From the NCBI GenBank assembly GCA_037576195.1, contig CM075104.1:13656211-13720210 (forward strand): DNA of 64,000 nucleotides, read 5' to 3'. The DNA is from Phytoseiulus persimilis (lineage: Eukaryota; Arthropoda; Arachnida; Mesostigmata; Phytoseiidae). Below the pieces are notes generated by a model, which searched no databases, was not told the origin of the DNA, and was given only the letters and a program-made list of their open reading frames with translations. The translations under genes were made by a program, and so were the position numbers. Shown here one piece after another: positions 13,801 to 26,436 of this stretch. Positions within the stretch are counted from its first letter, which is position 1. Each line of letters starts with the position of its first letter.

Positions 13801-16250
13801 TCGAAGAAGCTCGGTTACGCTTCGTTCGATCGCTCGTGAGTGGTTTTCTATAATCGTTTGGCGCTTTTGGAAGCCGAGCTCGCTTGAGCCTCCCCCGTGT
13901 CAAAACGGGATTGAGCCAGTTGATCGACTGGATTGATTTGACAGTGTGGATTTTTAAAACAACCGTTATTCTGGAAAATTGAAGTGCAGACCCCGGAGGG
14001 TACACCTGGGAAAATTGAAACTCGAACGCGGTCGGGCTCCCAAACGAAATGTTCATGGCGGGATTAGTGCGGCGGCTCATAGCCCCTCAACTCAGAATGA
14101 TTATTCCGAATTAGGTTGAGCTCTCCTCCCGTCAGAGAATTCCGGCAACAAGGTGCAGTGGCCGGCGCCGGAACACGAGCGATACTGCGGGCTCGACAAA
14201 TAGCGCGCGCGTCCCTGAAGGGGGTGAGTTTTTGTTCGGCTCGCAAGAGAATCATCGGCTTAGAAATCCTTCACCGATCCGGCAGGAGTTGTTTCTCGGC
14301 AGCCGCTCTCACGAGCTCCTGGAAAAGTTCCGACACATTGGGAGTCGGGTGAGAATACTCCACCGCTCCGAAACTGGCCGGTCGATCGCTTGGGTGACGC
14401 TGCTGACGATACCACTTCCGAAGCAATGGAACCACTCCGATAGGACATTGGTTAGGTTGCCTGAACCGCGCGTGCAACTAACGTCAGTCCTATATACGAA
14501 GAGTTCGCAATAGGCGGGGTTCGTCATGCGCAGGGTATTCCTGACGCGAGGCTCGTCATCCGCGAGAGCATTTTCCGGCATAGTAGTCGCTTGAGTTTGG
14601 TTTATTTGGGCTCATTCAATTGCATCCAGCATAACCGTCTTGAAACAACGGCTGAGGAGTTCATCGAGATACTTGGCTCAAGGAGAACTCTTTCTCGAAG
14701 GAGCCGAGGGAGACAACCCTTCGAGCGGAACGAGTAAATTGCATTTCTCGTGAGCTGGCGGATTCATGAGTGTTTGTCTGCAAGCTACCTGTTGCTTTTG
14801 GCTGTTTCTGCTGTGCTCGCGAAAAGTGGAATGCTCCTCTCTGCTTCTTTCGCGAGTTTGTTGCAGAAAACTTCGCGATAGAGAATTGTGGATGAGGAGA
14901 CGGTGCAAGTTCGAGAATACTAATGAGTCAGCATACCATCAGAAGAACTCAAAAGCTCTCAAGAACAGAGTTTCCTGAAAAGTCTTCATGGAAAATATGC
15001 CCCGTCGCGAATGAACGAATTCCCCCCATACCTCGCTTGGAATGACTTACTCGGGTTAGGCGGGAATGCGCACAAAACAGAAATGTTTGACTTGGAGCAT
15101 CGTAGCGCCTGGAGCTGAATCTCAAGATGTTCCACTCTTCCAGGTATCATCTCGAGAGATCAGATCGAGCCGGGCGGCGAATTCATCGGGAGGCCGTGAT
15201 CTCGGGATGCCCTGGGCTCAGTAGAACGTTTGAGACGCAAAGATCTGCGGCCTCGGAGTCTGAGCCTCAGGCTAGGATGGGGGAATTCCCCACTGCGTTC
15301 GTTCATTCTCGAGGCCTATTTTCCAAACTCTGTCTATAGCAGGCTCAGTGCTCGGGAATCATTCACAGATCCCGACGAACCGAGCACGTATTTCACCGAA
15401 TGCACGCCAGGCCCTGGGAAAACAATATCGTGCGTGCGCTCAGTCGGGAGCGGTGCGTTTGAGCATCAAGTCTCTGAACGGTCTCTGGAAGCGGTTAACG
15501 GGTTGAGCTGTGACTCGGTCGAACTATTATAGCTTAGAGCTGCGAATTTCTCTACCAGAGAAGTGAGGCGATTGGAGGCACTACAATGACTCGGCAGATT
15601 GGAGGATGCGGAAACTGCACCCGTTCTATGGATCGCTCCGTCAGACTGCATTGATCGTTGCAACTTCGGAGATGAGCGATCCACCGAACCATCGATTAAT
15701 TTGATTTCTTGTTGTTCCTCCCATCCTCTCCCAGTTCCTTGTCTGTTGATAACAGGACGGCAGGTGCTCATCTTCGTCGTTCCAGCCGGAACAGAGACGA
15801 ACAGCTGCCAAAGGCTGGAGAAGCGAGCAACAATGTGAAAACAACGGAAGCGATCGTTTCAAATCGACGCTTCCAGATCAATCGCACAGCATCGTCGACC
15901 GGCGCATCCAGAGCAGACGTGTTCGTGGAGAGGCGATGCATCCCATTGTGCCGGCGGCCGTCCTCGGAGCCTTTTCATTCCCGTGCCTACGCTACGGCTT
16001 CCGACTGACGACCGCGTAGGAGCGACAGAATCCAGACCGCCTTGCCCTCATGTCTGATGCATCTCGCTCGATCAAGATTCGTTTTTCTCTTCCATTTTGT
16101 TATTCCTGAACGAAGCAATCAGCAGAGAGCCGGCCGCCGACTCGACACAAAGACCAGATCATGGCACGAGAGAGAGAGAGAGGAGCGAGGTCGAGGAATA
16201 GCATCTGCAAACAAATCTTCCAAGAGCCAAGTTATTAGCGAAGGTTACTA
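7900..16250. other. No supported gene
   Basis: This stretch has only short overlapping frames on both strands and no recognisable domain. It contains a degenerate tandem repeat at 13174-13272, listed separately. Nothing looks like a tRNA, rRNA or transposon terminus. Confidence 0.35.
13174..13272. repeat. Degenerate tandem repeat, period about 24 bp
   Basis: Four imperfect units carry the phrase TTCATCTCTGTATT or a close variant. In one plus-strand frame they read as an 8-residue repeat (for example HLCILPHI). Units differ at several positions, so this is an old or weakly conserved minisatellite. I see no sign that it is part of a real protein. Confidence 0.5.
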
Positions 16251-16257
16251 ATTGGGT

Positions 16258-16440
16258 ATGGCGCCGACGAAGAAGCTTCGGCGGTCTCCTTTCATTGGGT
16301 GGTTGTTGCCTTTCTCGGTGCTCGATATCATGGTCCATGTTGCAGCTGCAGCAACAGCTGCCGCTGAACAGGAAAGGGCTCTCACACGGGATGATAGTGG
16401 TCAGCAATACGACATGCGGTCCGGAGTACTGAGTGTATAG
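16258..16440 (+). CDS. Small hydrophobic hypothetical protein, 60 aa
   Basis: An ATG at 16258 opens a 60-residue frame with a basic N-terminus (MAPTKKLRRS). A hydrophobic segment, about residues 12-33, follows and ends in an Ala-rich run, after which there is a polar acidic/basic tail. This layout fits a secreted or single-pass peptide. No homologue is recognised, and no promoter or splice context supports it. A 125-codon frame lies antisense to it, so either or neither may be real. Confidence 0.2.
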   Translation: MAPTKKLRRSPFIGWLLPFSVLDIMVHVAAAATAAAEQERALTRDDSGQQYDMRSGVLSV

Positions 16441-17363
16441 AATGGTGAAGGAGCCTCCTTGATGAAAGCGCGCATTCATAACGTCCACGACGACAGACGT
16501 GAGAAAACGTGCACATGCCGCCAGCGGAATTCGCAATTATTCCGCTCCTACTCCGCTGCGCCTTTTGTTCATGGGAGCGAACGCAACCCACGGTGACGTG
16601 TTCCCCCGCATATTCCCATTCCATGTATGAGAGGGAATAAGACATCTTTTTGTACGATACGCGGTGCTCGAGAATTGAGGCGGCTCCAATTTACTTTCTC
16701 GACATTGATTGCCGAACATTCTGAGATGGCTCGAAGCGTCTTCCCCAAGCGATTCGGTCCGAGGAGGAGTCGCCGTGTTTGTAGGTTCACCTGGACGACC
16801 TCAGCTCCCCAATAAACGCCATCATTTTCGCGTAGCAGACCGCTTTCGAAAACGATCCGCTCGAGCATTCAGGGTCCTACTGACAGTCGATACTAACCAT
16901 GTGCGATTGTTTGGTCGGAGACCGCAGACCGGGACATTCCATCAGGGCAAGTCGAGCGAACAATGAAGCCGATCGTACACGCCCGATACGAGTGAGGTAG
17001 CAGGAGCAAAGGCACTCACAAAAGTCAGCCATTAGATGAGCTATGATTGGATCCCGCTAGAAATATCGTTGTTGCCCTTTTACAGGAACCGTCTTGGTTT
17101 CGGATGAACATCGATGAGCTCGCGTGAACGACAGGGCGATGTCGAAGCTGCGAAGATGCAAGCTTCATGCAATCGGTATCCTCGGCGAGGGGGGCGGCTG
17201 TCCTGAGCTCAGGAGTGAAATCGACGAGCGGTGGTCAGCCCTGTAGACCAGTGGATCGCTGGAGGATGACGTGAAGCAACAAAGGAGTACCACTAAGCAG
17301 TGCCACCAGCCAAGTACGCGAAAGAGTGGTATCTGTTGGATGGAGAACACTCCTGCTCCTTCC

Positions 17364-17560
17364 TCAGACCATTATCCCACGTGAGGACGATCTTTCAAGC
17401 CAGTCACGGGTGAGATGAACAGCGCGAGCAGGGGAGGAGGAGGAGTTGACGTTCGCTCGTTCACTCGACCATCCCCGTCTACCCATGATTGAATGGCAGC
17501 TCGGAAGAGCGTCTGACCAACGGCCGGTGCAGTTCACGTAAGTAACTTGTGTCTGAGCAC
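17364..17560 (-). CDS. Possible exon with a Sushi/CCP-module ending
   Basis: The minus-strand frame contains VTYVNCTGRWSDALPSC. This matches the C-terminal half of a Sushi (complement control protein) module, in which a Cys, a G-x-W and a P-x-C close the domain. Just upstream on the minus strand, GTGCTCAG (about 17551-17558) could be a splice acceptor, which would put the first half of the module in another exon. The following residues are Ser-rich and unremarkable. Only about 17 residues match, and the pattern is short enough to arise by chance. No partner half-module was found nearby. Confidence 0.22.
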
Positions 17561-17899
17561 GCGCATAGGAGGCGGTAAGGCTCCGAGGAATCGAAGGAGT
17601 GGCCGAGCCCGAGAGAGCTTGGAGGCACTTGATTGATCCCGTGTCACTTCGACAGCCGGGGCTACGACGGAGAAATATTCCCGACTCCTCCCCCCTCCTG
17701 CGTTCCCGCACATGCCCGACGGGCGCGAGTCAATCTCGCGCTAACGACTCTATTTGCTCTTTTTCGTTCATCTTCCGCCCGGCTCGACGACCCTCCTCCG
17801 TTCCGTTCAGGTTGTCGATCGAACCGTGTAGACGGACTTAGGTTCCTGATAATTGCCAGAACGAGTTTTTCGGGCTATCCAGGCCGATTTCGTTCATAA

Positions 17900-20050
17900 C
17901 GACCACTGGTACCATGCGATTCCGGAACGGTATGATACGCCAATCTGTTGTGAGAACTCGGTACTCGCATGAGCGGCACACCGACCAGCTCCAGAGAGTC
18001 CCATGTTCCTGCCCGGCTCACTTTATTCCTGCTCGGGTTTCATCTCCGCGAGTATTGATTGATAGTGCTCGCTGGATGATGGCCCGCCCTTTCGAGTGTT
18101 CGGATGCGCCCATAGGGATGGGCGGTAATCGAGACGAGTGAACGATGGAATCGACCGAAAGTTTTGTGATCGCATCACCGACAAAAGCCTAAACAATGGT
18201 TCTCCTGTTGCACCTTGCCTCCAGGCACTCGCTCGTAACCATCTGCTGCCAAGCGATGTGACTTACGCTCGATGGGATGCCGTGCGGAGAAAGCGATCGA
18301 GAGAAATCGGAGGAGGGGTGCAGCACGAACGAGAAAGAAAGTGAGTCATTTATCAGCGAAAGCTGAAGTCGCGGCAGCGGGCGCAGCTGAGGCTGCTATC
18401 AAAGTTCTGTAGAAGCGAGAGATGTCGATCTCATGACGTGCTGCTGGTTGTTGTTGTCTGTGGAGAACGACAAGGACGTCGGGAAAATGAGCCGTGCCCA
18501 TGGTGAGTCCTTGTCGATATTCCTTCCTCGGAGGTTTCACAAGACAGAGGAGACGCACGCCGAGCATAAGGCTCGTATATCGCACGCTCAGCTGCGTGGA
18601 CGAATCAATAAGTTGCAGCCAAGAAGACGGGCTAGCAGCAAAGGTCATCGAGTATCGCTCGTCAGTAACTTTAGTCCCGCTCCAGCGAGACAAGTTCCAT
18701 CAAGTTCCATCGGGATCAATGACTGGAGGCACCTCTTGATGCGAAATGTTGTTGTCAATCTTTACATTCACCCGCTTTGACTGCTGGACACGGACAGCTT
18801 GACTCATTGCGGTGCTCTCCGGACGGAGCTAATATTCAGGCGATTGATGACGTTGAATACTCTGCTTGTGCCGTCGTGTTCCTGCTCCCGCATGCCTCAC
18901 ATTCCACGCAGCCACGTCGGCCTTTCAGCAAGAACACCGTTGGCATCGGACCCGACGAACGGAAACAGCTGACGGCGTCGGTGACTGAAGTCGAAGACTT
19001 CAGGGCCCCACGAAGAGTTAGTGAGTCGAAAGAATCTTTCAGAACCCGAATCCGCGCGCAAACTTCCGAGCGACCAGCAAGAATGCTTCACTTCGGGACG
19101 AATTTAATCAGGCTCTTTGAAGAATATTGCTCACTGTCCAGCAAGCGTTCGCCTTTAGCCGTTTAGCCTGCTCAGTTTCCAGTATTTTATTGGACTCGAA
19201 CGGAATGGATTGTTTGGAAATAAATGGTTCGAGCGATGGAAATTCGGCTCGAAGAAGCGATGTTCGAGTATGGAAAAAGAGGGAAGACCGCGAGCCCGAG
19301 TTCGTCGCGTCGATCGAGGTGTTCCCCCATGAATAAACTCAATAATGAATGAGCAAATGCATGACGGTCCACATATCTATGAGTCAGGAGGAATCTTGTT
19401 GTTTATGTCCGCCACGCTCCGAAGAGTGGATGATTCTCCCCGGGTAACGTTCGATATGTCGTGCACTCAAAGTGTCGTGCATCGGTTCGAGTCGATAGCC
19501 TGAACTGGCACCATATACGATGTTATTCCTCCATAACTGTCCCCCGAGGTCAGCTGAAGAAGCTCAGGCTCTCTCATGAACGGAGTGGCCTCACGGGGGC
19601 GATGAGGGGCACTGTACCGAGTTTCCCATGGTTGCTCTTGGGGATATCTTTCTGTTTGGCCTGCAATGACTTCGCCATGGACGCTTTCCCTGAGACAAGG
19701 TGACGGCAATAGAACTTCCAGAAAGATCACATCTTCACTGTGAAACGTACCGTACTCGCTCTAGTAGAACATAGGTCCGTGATCGACCATGATTACGAGC
19801 ACGGAGTGCGCCGTTTTCACCGTATTTCAGCGATGGTCATATGAACAAAACAGCTCTCGAGAGAACAATATCTCCGCTAAGAGAAATTATCTCTCCTCAA
19901 TTTCAGGCGGGAATAAAGTCTCCAGCCTGCTTCGGAGCTGGCGGGCTCTGCCGGAGAGAAATTGCTTGCTTTTCAAACTAAGAACCTTGAATCTCATTCA
20001 AAGCGGGAACATCCTTATCACTCACTTCCACGTGTAACACGACTTATCTC
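17900..20050. other. No supported gene
   Basis: Overlapping frames of about 115 codons occur on both strands near 18.35-18.78 kb, with no recognisable motif. A short exact duplication (CAAGTTCCAT twice) occurs near 18690-18715. Nothing else of note was seen. Confidence 0.35.
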
Positions 20051-20053
20051 TCG

Positions 20054-21400
20054 TTACCCCTCGGAACGCCGGAGAATCCCATCCGCAATGAGGGAGAACG
20101 CCCCAATCAGACGCGATGTTGAAAAATCGACGACGAGCACTGCCCAAGCCATCGTTAAATCACGTGTGGTTAGCACTTGTGGCGGCCGTGGGACGGACTC
20201 CGAGATATGAGTGCGTTTCCTAATGAGCTGATCTCTATCGATTCCGTTGGCCGACCCGAACATCAGTCGCAGCATGAGGTTGAGTTCAGTTTCGTGCGGG
20301 GCCTTGCTATCGGCTTGCAGGTTGGACATGGCCACGGCTCGAGCAAAGTTCGGGTGTGCTCTCTGGGAAGCGTTTTCCAGATCCACGTTCGGTTCGAAGA
20401 CGAAAGCGGTAGGCTTTCGCTCTTGGGTGACAAACCGCACGCACTCCTGGGGGGTCTGTGGGAGCGGTCTCACAAGGTTTCTAGCGTCTCTGGAGCTGGA
20501 CGAGATCCTATGGGAGCCCTCGGTCAGGTCGGAGTCCGCCAAATGTGTGAAGTGTTCCAGACTGGGCAGACGAATCCGCTCGATGGTCTGGCGGAAGAGA
20601 GCCTCTTTCAGAACGTTGACGTCATCGCCCGTTAGGGGCACTTGGACGTCGAGGCAAGCAATCAACTTGTTCCGGGAACCGCTCCGACCAGGAATCCAGC
20701 CATGAAGAATAATATCACATGCACATTCCATTCGAGAGCCTCTCCCTGAGCCTCAACGCTTTAGGGCCTGATATCGCGGGAAACACAGCCTGGACGAGGC
20801 TGTCGAAACCAGTCGCTGACCAGCAACAGCCGTCAAATAATTTGGAGAGTCTGCCCATCGTCCCTCGCTGTGGACTCGACGAGACTCATTTGTTCTCCCA
20901 AAACTGCACGAGCGTTGTCAACATGACCTAAGCTAATCGTTCGTAACGCGGCTGCTGTCGGATGTATGGGAAACGTTTTCCCGTACCTCGACATCATCAG
21001 CATCATATCGGCTGCTCTACATGTCAAGCCCTTCAGCTGTAAGACCGCTCCTTCTGTCGACACGTTAAGGGAGCGGGAAACTCTGAGGTCTTCACCTCCC
21101 TCGTGCTCCGCTCCAGGTTTCATGGAGCAAGTTTGTATGCCCAGAAAGTGCTAGAGTGGTCGACGGAAGTCTCCGCTGCGAATTTGGTCGAATTCAGCGT
21201 CTAGCAGTGAATCCCACGGAATCTGCTGGCAGATCTTCGCGTTCGTTCCGATTGAAAATTGCTGAATGAAAGAAGCGCTCCGGAAGACAGAGAGCCCCAT
21301 GGCCGATGACGCTGGTGACGTCCTGGAAAAACCGGCGGCTGCATCCGAAATACGTCGAACATGAATGAAGTTTGTTCGACACAACTAAACTCGCTCAGGG
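20054..21400 (-). pseudogene. Ionotropic-receptor (IR) relative, frameshifted and degenerate
   Basis: The minus-strand frame ending at 20054 aligns by eye with the S2-TM3 half of the intact IRs at 34-46 kb. LIACLDVQ matches LISCLNVR, ECVRFVTQERKPTAFVFEP matches ECIDFWLADKSHAAYLVRP, and DLTMAWAVLVVDF matches the TM3 phrase DVNVAFGALASTIF. Upstream, a different frame supplies TM2 (WNVHVILFFMAGFLVGAVPG against WRLNAFVLYLAAFLFGGIFR), and the switch lies near 20672. Another frame near 20860 carries a TM1-start-like MGRLSKLFDGCCW. A further frame near 21200-21290 resembles the region before S1. Several frame changes and stops mean no intact receptor can be encoded as written. The frame stops right after TM3, so the cytoplasmic tail is absent. 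The N-terminal limit is uncertain. A multi-exon divergent receptor is an alternative, but the frame changes show no clear splice sites. Confidence 0.55.
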
Positions 21401-21699
21401 CTTCGACCTCAAGATATATATACAGGGATCAGCCGCTAGCGCTCCACTCAGAGCGCCGTTAGCAGACGGAGGAGTTCGACAGACGTGTTGCCACTGCCTA
21501 GCGATAGCTGACGAGCGATCCAGACTCGCCGATTCATACGCAAAGAGATCTCAAAGTGATGAATATGCCTCTCAGGACAGAGTCATTCCGGGCGACGGAC
21601 CATCGACGAGCACTCAGCAATTCTAACATTTTTTCATTCGGTGATTCTTCACTGAAATCGATAGAATGCAGCGGAGTGAATCGGGCTCACTCTGGATGA

Positions 21700-24250
21700 T
21701 TCGAGAGCTTCCAATGACTCCTAACGCTTCGCTCCTCGGAATTCCTCTGATAAGTTTCAAGGTCACCTGTCGCATAGGGAAGTTAACAGACGGCACAGCC
21801 GAATAAGGGTTGATTCTGGGCCTCGAATGGATTCGAAAACCGATCGTGTCTGCGAGTTCTTGGAGTGATCGTTCTTGGCTGGGGGAGCATTATTGCCCGG
21901 TTGGTTGACCTCGATTGCACCATGAGTTTGAGTTCCAGGCGGGAGACCGAGAATCTACGAGAAAAAAAAACATGCGAAAACGATGAGAGATGGAGACTCG
22001 CGCTTTGTCGGCTTTGAAAGCTGAGGAACATAGCTAAGAAATCATCCCACTCCCGGGAAAAGTTATCTCCTTGATTTTCCATAGAACTCCATAATATATT
22101 GAGCTTGGGAGCAACAGTAGACATCGGGATACGACATGACCCGCCATATATACAGGATGTGTTTTTTTCTGTAAGTGACTTTGCCTGTCTTTGGATTTCT
22201 CCAAAAAATCCAAGACGGATAGAGAATCGCAGGGTGGGCATAGTATGAGTGATGTCGCCTTTGAGTGCGCACTAGAAAAATTGTGGCCAGGCGGTGGTTT
22301 TGTCAATGACATGAACGCGCCGAATTTCGTCAGGATCCGTCCATATGCTCAGAAACTTCCATCGGGATCGTATCAGCTCTCTTGGTTGACATACTGGTGA
22401 GCAGTGCCACAAGCTCTTTTGAGCAAAACGGAAGGACTACTTGAGGCTTCCGTGAGCTCGTCAGGTCGGAAATTCCGCGGCGATCATTCAAATACTCCGC
22501 GTTCCGTTCAGATGCGCTCTGCCGGTGCCTGCCCTGAATCTTTTGCTCCGCGCTCCTTTCACTGCTTGTTCCCTCCCAAAGTCACACATGACCTTGGTCT
22601 CGTTCTCCTGATTCCGTGTTGCTGCTGTGTCCGAAGATCGGCCTCGAGAGTTCATAAGCTCATGATACTGTCGTAAAGCAGCGAAGTGGAAACTCGAACG
22701 TTACAGTCACCACTTTGTTCGGACTGTGGCGGCATCAGCAAGTCCCCGACAAATTGAATTCAGTCATCAAGTCCGTCAAGAAAGACATTCCCATCGATTC
22801 TGGTCGTCCGCTGTCACTCGAGAGGACCCGAACCACCTCAAAACGTCAGTTTCCGTTGGAACGCTTCCTCTCCCAGTCGACTAACAGCGCATGGGATCGT
22901 CTTTCATCAACATATGTAGTATGATGTTGACCTACTCCGTCACGGCGAGTGCGTCACCGTGGCAATCAGAGGTTGTCCTCTTCGCGCGAAGAAAACGTTC
23001 GTTCTGTAAGCCATTCGTGGGTACGTTCATCAATGGGATGAGTCACAGATTGAAACCGTTCTCTGCAAACCATGACGAGTTGCTTCCGAAGATTGGCTGA
23101 TTGACGAAAATTGCCTGTTACCTGGACAACACATTTCGGAAGCGTCCTAGATACCATCAAGCCATGTTCGATGAGGTTGTGAGAGTGCAGATACCTTGGT
23201 TCGCCGTGACATCTTAAACAGTTGCGGATTTCCCTGGGCTGACAGAGGAGGTCAGCAGACTTTTTTCCGAGGGCTCTCCCAACGGGTTCTGCACATTGCT
23301 GAGATGATGGATAATGACAACATCGCCAACCTGAAGATTCACCGGTACGACAGCTGCCTCCTCAGAATAGAGGCTCGGTCGCGCCATGTGGAAAGGGAGA
23401 CTTGCAGATGCTGCATCGATTGCGTGCCGAAATCGATTGCTGCTGCAGCAATTGAACGCCATCATTGCGACTGTGCCTAACGGAGGCGATCCGCAGGCTC
23501 ACCTGTTGCCGTGATTGTCTCCATCCTACCTCGTGCGCGATATCTCTCTAGGATCGTACGACAGATTCTAAACTATCTGCTGCTTGATGATGCAAGTGTT
23601 CTCGCTGCCGAGGCAGACGGCGAGGAAGACAGATACCTCGTTTAGATCTTATGTCAATAACGGATTCCTCGAGGGAAGTGTAAGCCGTGCGAATACCGTA
23701 TTCTCACCGTTCAAAACAAGATCGATTCAGATCGACTGATTTTCGAATCAGTCATTTAACTCGCACGAACACCCGGGAATTCCCGACCTGACGAACGCAT
23801 GATAAGATAACCTGAGTCTCTTATCAGGGCTGGCAAGAGCTTGTGCAGCTGATCGGAGCGCAGCGATGAGGGCTCCCGGAGGCGAAAACGCGGGACAGAG
23901 GAAATTTAGAGATAAATGATTTGCGAGGTATGCTGAAAGCTCTTCGGGAAGTCGACGGGCCACAAGACGACGACCAATTTGTAGGGTATGTTCTACTTCC
24001 TTGAGAGAAGAAAATGCTTCAGTACGTCGAGATCGTTGAATCCACCTGCGGTCACAACTCAGAATTTCTGGTCAGATTCACAGTTCTCGACATCCCTTGC
24101 CCTGGGAGGGGTTCCTTCGGATTTTTCATAAACCATAGTAGAATATACGTTCCACAGTCGTTGTCGGAGAATCCCCTCGTCCCGCTCCTCGTTCACCGCG
24201 TCACGACTACTGGTCAAATCCTGAATCGTGCCAGCGTGTCCTGAGAATAG
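21700..24250. other. No supported gene
   Basis: This stretch has only short frames on both strands. An antisense comparison with the IR family was made by eye and gave nothing here. No repeats or RNA genes were seen. Confidence 0.35.
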
Positions 24251-24484
24251 ACGTCCCATGCAAACGATAGGCAGGAAAGCAGTACCTGCCAAAGGTGCGG
24301 CATGTACGGAGAAAACTTAAAACACGTCATCTTCGAATGCAACGATGCCCACTTCACAGAAGATGATCTCCTCGAACGATTAGGACTCCTCGAGGAGAAA
24401 CAGAACCCATCTCTGCTGAACAAAACGAAAAGAATCCTAGAAAACTGGGAGAAAGGAGTCCATCTGATCCGCGAAAGCACCTGA
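24251..24484 (+). mobile_element. Non-LTR retrotransposon remnant: C-terminal zinc knuckle
   Basis: The plus-strand frame, open from 24251 to the stop at 24484, contains STCQRCGMYGENLKHVIFEC. This C-x2-C-G, then His, then Cys arrangement closes the ORF2 protein of many I/Jockey/R1-type non-LTR retrotransposons. About 55 further residues follow (ERLGLLEEKQ, a helical segment, IREST) before the stop, as in the family's C-terminal tails. No reverse-transcriptase motifs lie upstream: an in-frame stop occurs at 24248 and the sequence before it is not RT-like. This is a 5'-truncated or eroded fragment. The true insertion boundaries were not found. Confidence 0.55.
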
Positions 24485-24886
24485 CATGAAAGGCTGAGAA
24501 GAGCTCAATGTAAAATTACAAATCGCTCCAATCTGGATCAATAAATACCCATACCCATAACATACGACCTTCCCGCGCCCCGCCATGAACTGTCAGGCCA
24601 CTTGACCGTACGAAGCGAACGTAGTTCTCACCGCCAGTTTCCCTGAAACTCAGAAGGCCCCGCCACAACCGATTGAATTCGGAAGTATACTGATGGCGTC
24701 GTTTTTGCCGCCTGCACTCCATCGGGACCTTTCCCTCAATAGCTCAATAGCTGAAGTTGAACATGGTGCCACGGTTACCTGTGCGGCACAGCGTCCGGCC
24801 CGTCTGAACTCTGCTGATGAGCGCTTGTCGATCCGTGTTGAATATTTAAAAGGGGTCGAATTTTCCGTCACATTCAGACACGCACA

Positions 24887-25112
24887 CAGGGGGGGGGGGG
24901 GGGGGGGGGGGGGTAAGGGGGCCATGCCCCCCCAAAACTCTTCGATAATATTGGGAAGGGTGGATTATATTCTACTTTGATGGACGAAGAAGTTCCACAA
25001 AGATTCAGTCTTATCAGGAAAATTCTCACAGGTTTGAAAACCATGTTGATTGCATCATGAAAATCTCGAGACGATGATGATCATCATAATCGGCATCATC
25101 ATCACATCCTTG

Positions 25113-25143
<31 letters not shown>

Positions 25144-25159
25144 GCTGGGTACGCCCCTC
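24887..25159. mobile_element. Short interspersed element bounded by G25 and C23, copy 1
   Basis: About 270 bp begins CAGGGG within a run of 25 G (24889-24913). It ends with 23 C (25113-25135) followed by GAAAAAAAGCTGGGTACGCCCCT. The inner part, rich in GATGAT/ATCATC, aligns over its whole length with 51499-51739 in the opposite orientation, at roughly 70-75% identity by eye. CAGGGG...CCCCT ends recall hAT-type DNA transposons, but no 8-bp target duplication is visible here. No transposase frame is present, so it would be non-autonomous. Confidence 0.6.
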
Positions 25160-26436
25160 GTTATCATGATACTTCCGACATACATGGTGTTCAGTGGCTC
25201 CGCTCAACGGGAACACCGGATAATCGAGTCGTCTGTTTATTCGGATCAAAAACCGAATTCCACAATTTTTCTCCTTAGGAATCGCTCAGGTTCATCACCA
25301 CCGCTCCGTCTACTGGGATCATTGTATTAAGAGCGCCATTCCCTTTATTCAGAAACTGAGACGTTTGCGCAGCGAGAGACGCAGACCCAAGGCTCGCTCG
25401 CTTGGTGGAATTGTGAGTTCTCAGAACCTGGAAATCGGCATGCTGACGGCGTCATCGCGCTTCACCAGTTGCACTCACTTGCCGACTCCGAGCTTGGCTC
25501 CGATTCGGCTACTCCCGCTAAGTGCCGATGCACACCGGACCTGGTCTATTGAGGATGGTGTCTTATTCTACTCCCCGTTTGGCCGTTGTCAGTGGAATCT
25601 GGTGGGGATGAGGACCGAGAGGCGAAAAAACCTCTAGCCATGCAAGAGGCTGAGCACTGTAGAGAACGACTTCAGCTTTCTTGCGGGATTCCGAGGAATA
25701 CTGTACACCAATGTGTTTGGACTCCTACAGGGATTTCATTCGTAGACTCGCGTCGACTTTCGATTGTCGACAGATGATCGACAGATTTCGGTTGGAGGAT
25801 TCTTCGTCGAGAACTGATTGTGATCGTAGCTGTTATAACTGCCGTCGCCATCTTCGTCATCAAAGTGTCGAATCGACTGCCAAATGTAAACGCCAGAGGT
25901 TTTGCTCCTCCCCTCTGGTGTAGTTTATACGGGAAACATCACATTATTCTCAGGACCTTAACGGTCTTTTCAGTGATTACGCAGCTTCTTGCTCCAAGTC
26001 CTCATTTGAATTTTTCCGCCGGAAGCATGGAAGTATCTGCTCGGCCAAGAGGCGACATCGGCTCGCCGGCTGTGCTACGGCGCGGTGGCCCGTCTTCTTC
26101 AGTTTCGTACTAAAATTTCTGCAGCAGTTTTTCTTCCTGACCTCTACGGTTGAGGCGGTTAGAAAAAGAGTCGATTGACATAGAGTGTGAAACCATCGGT
26201 GAAACTAAGGTTTCCCGAGAATCAACAGGTCAGGTCGGGGCTCCACAATACCGCAGCTCGACAGCATTGACCTCTCATCACCCTCTAATTGTTCCGGGGA
26301 GGAACTAGGAGCAAGGGGAGTCCTGTTCTAACTGATCGTCTTCCCGATGGAATGCCTCCGCCTAAAGGATCGGTGCCTACACTCAGGACAATAATGAGCC
26401 GTTCCTCTCAGATCTTCGGCGATTGGCTCCGAAATC

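Noticed and set aside
24650-24925. Pro-rich frame (run of P) near 24.9 kb.
   Set aside because: The run is the translation of the G25/C tract of a repeat element.
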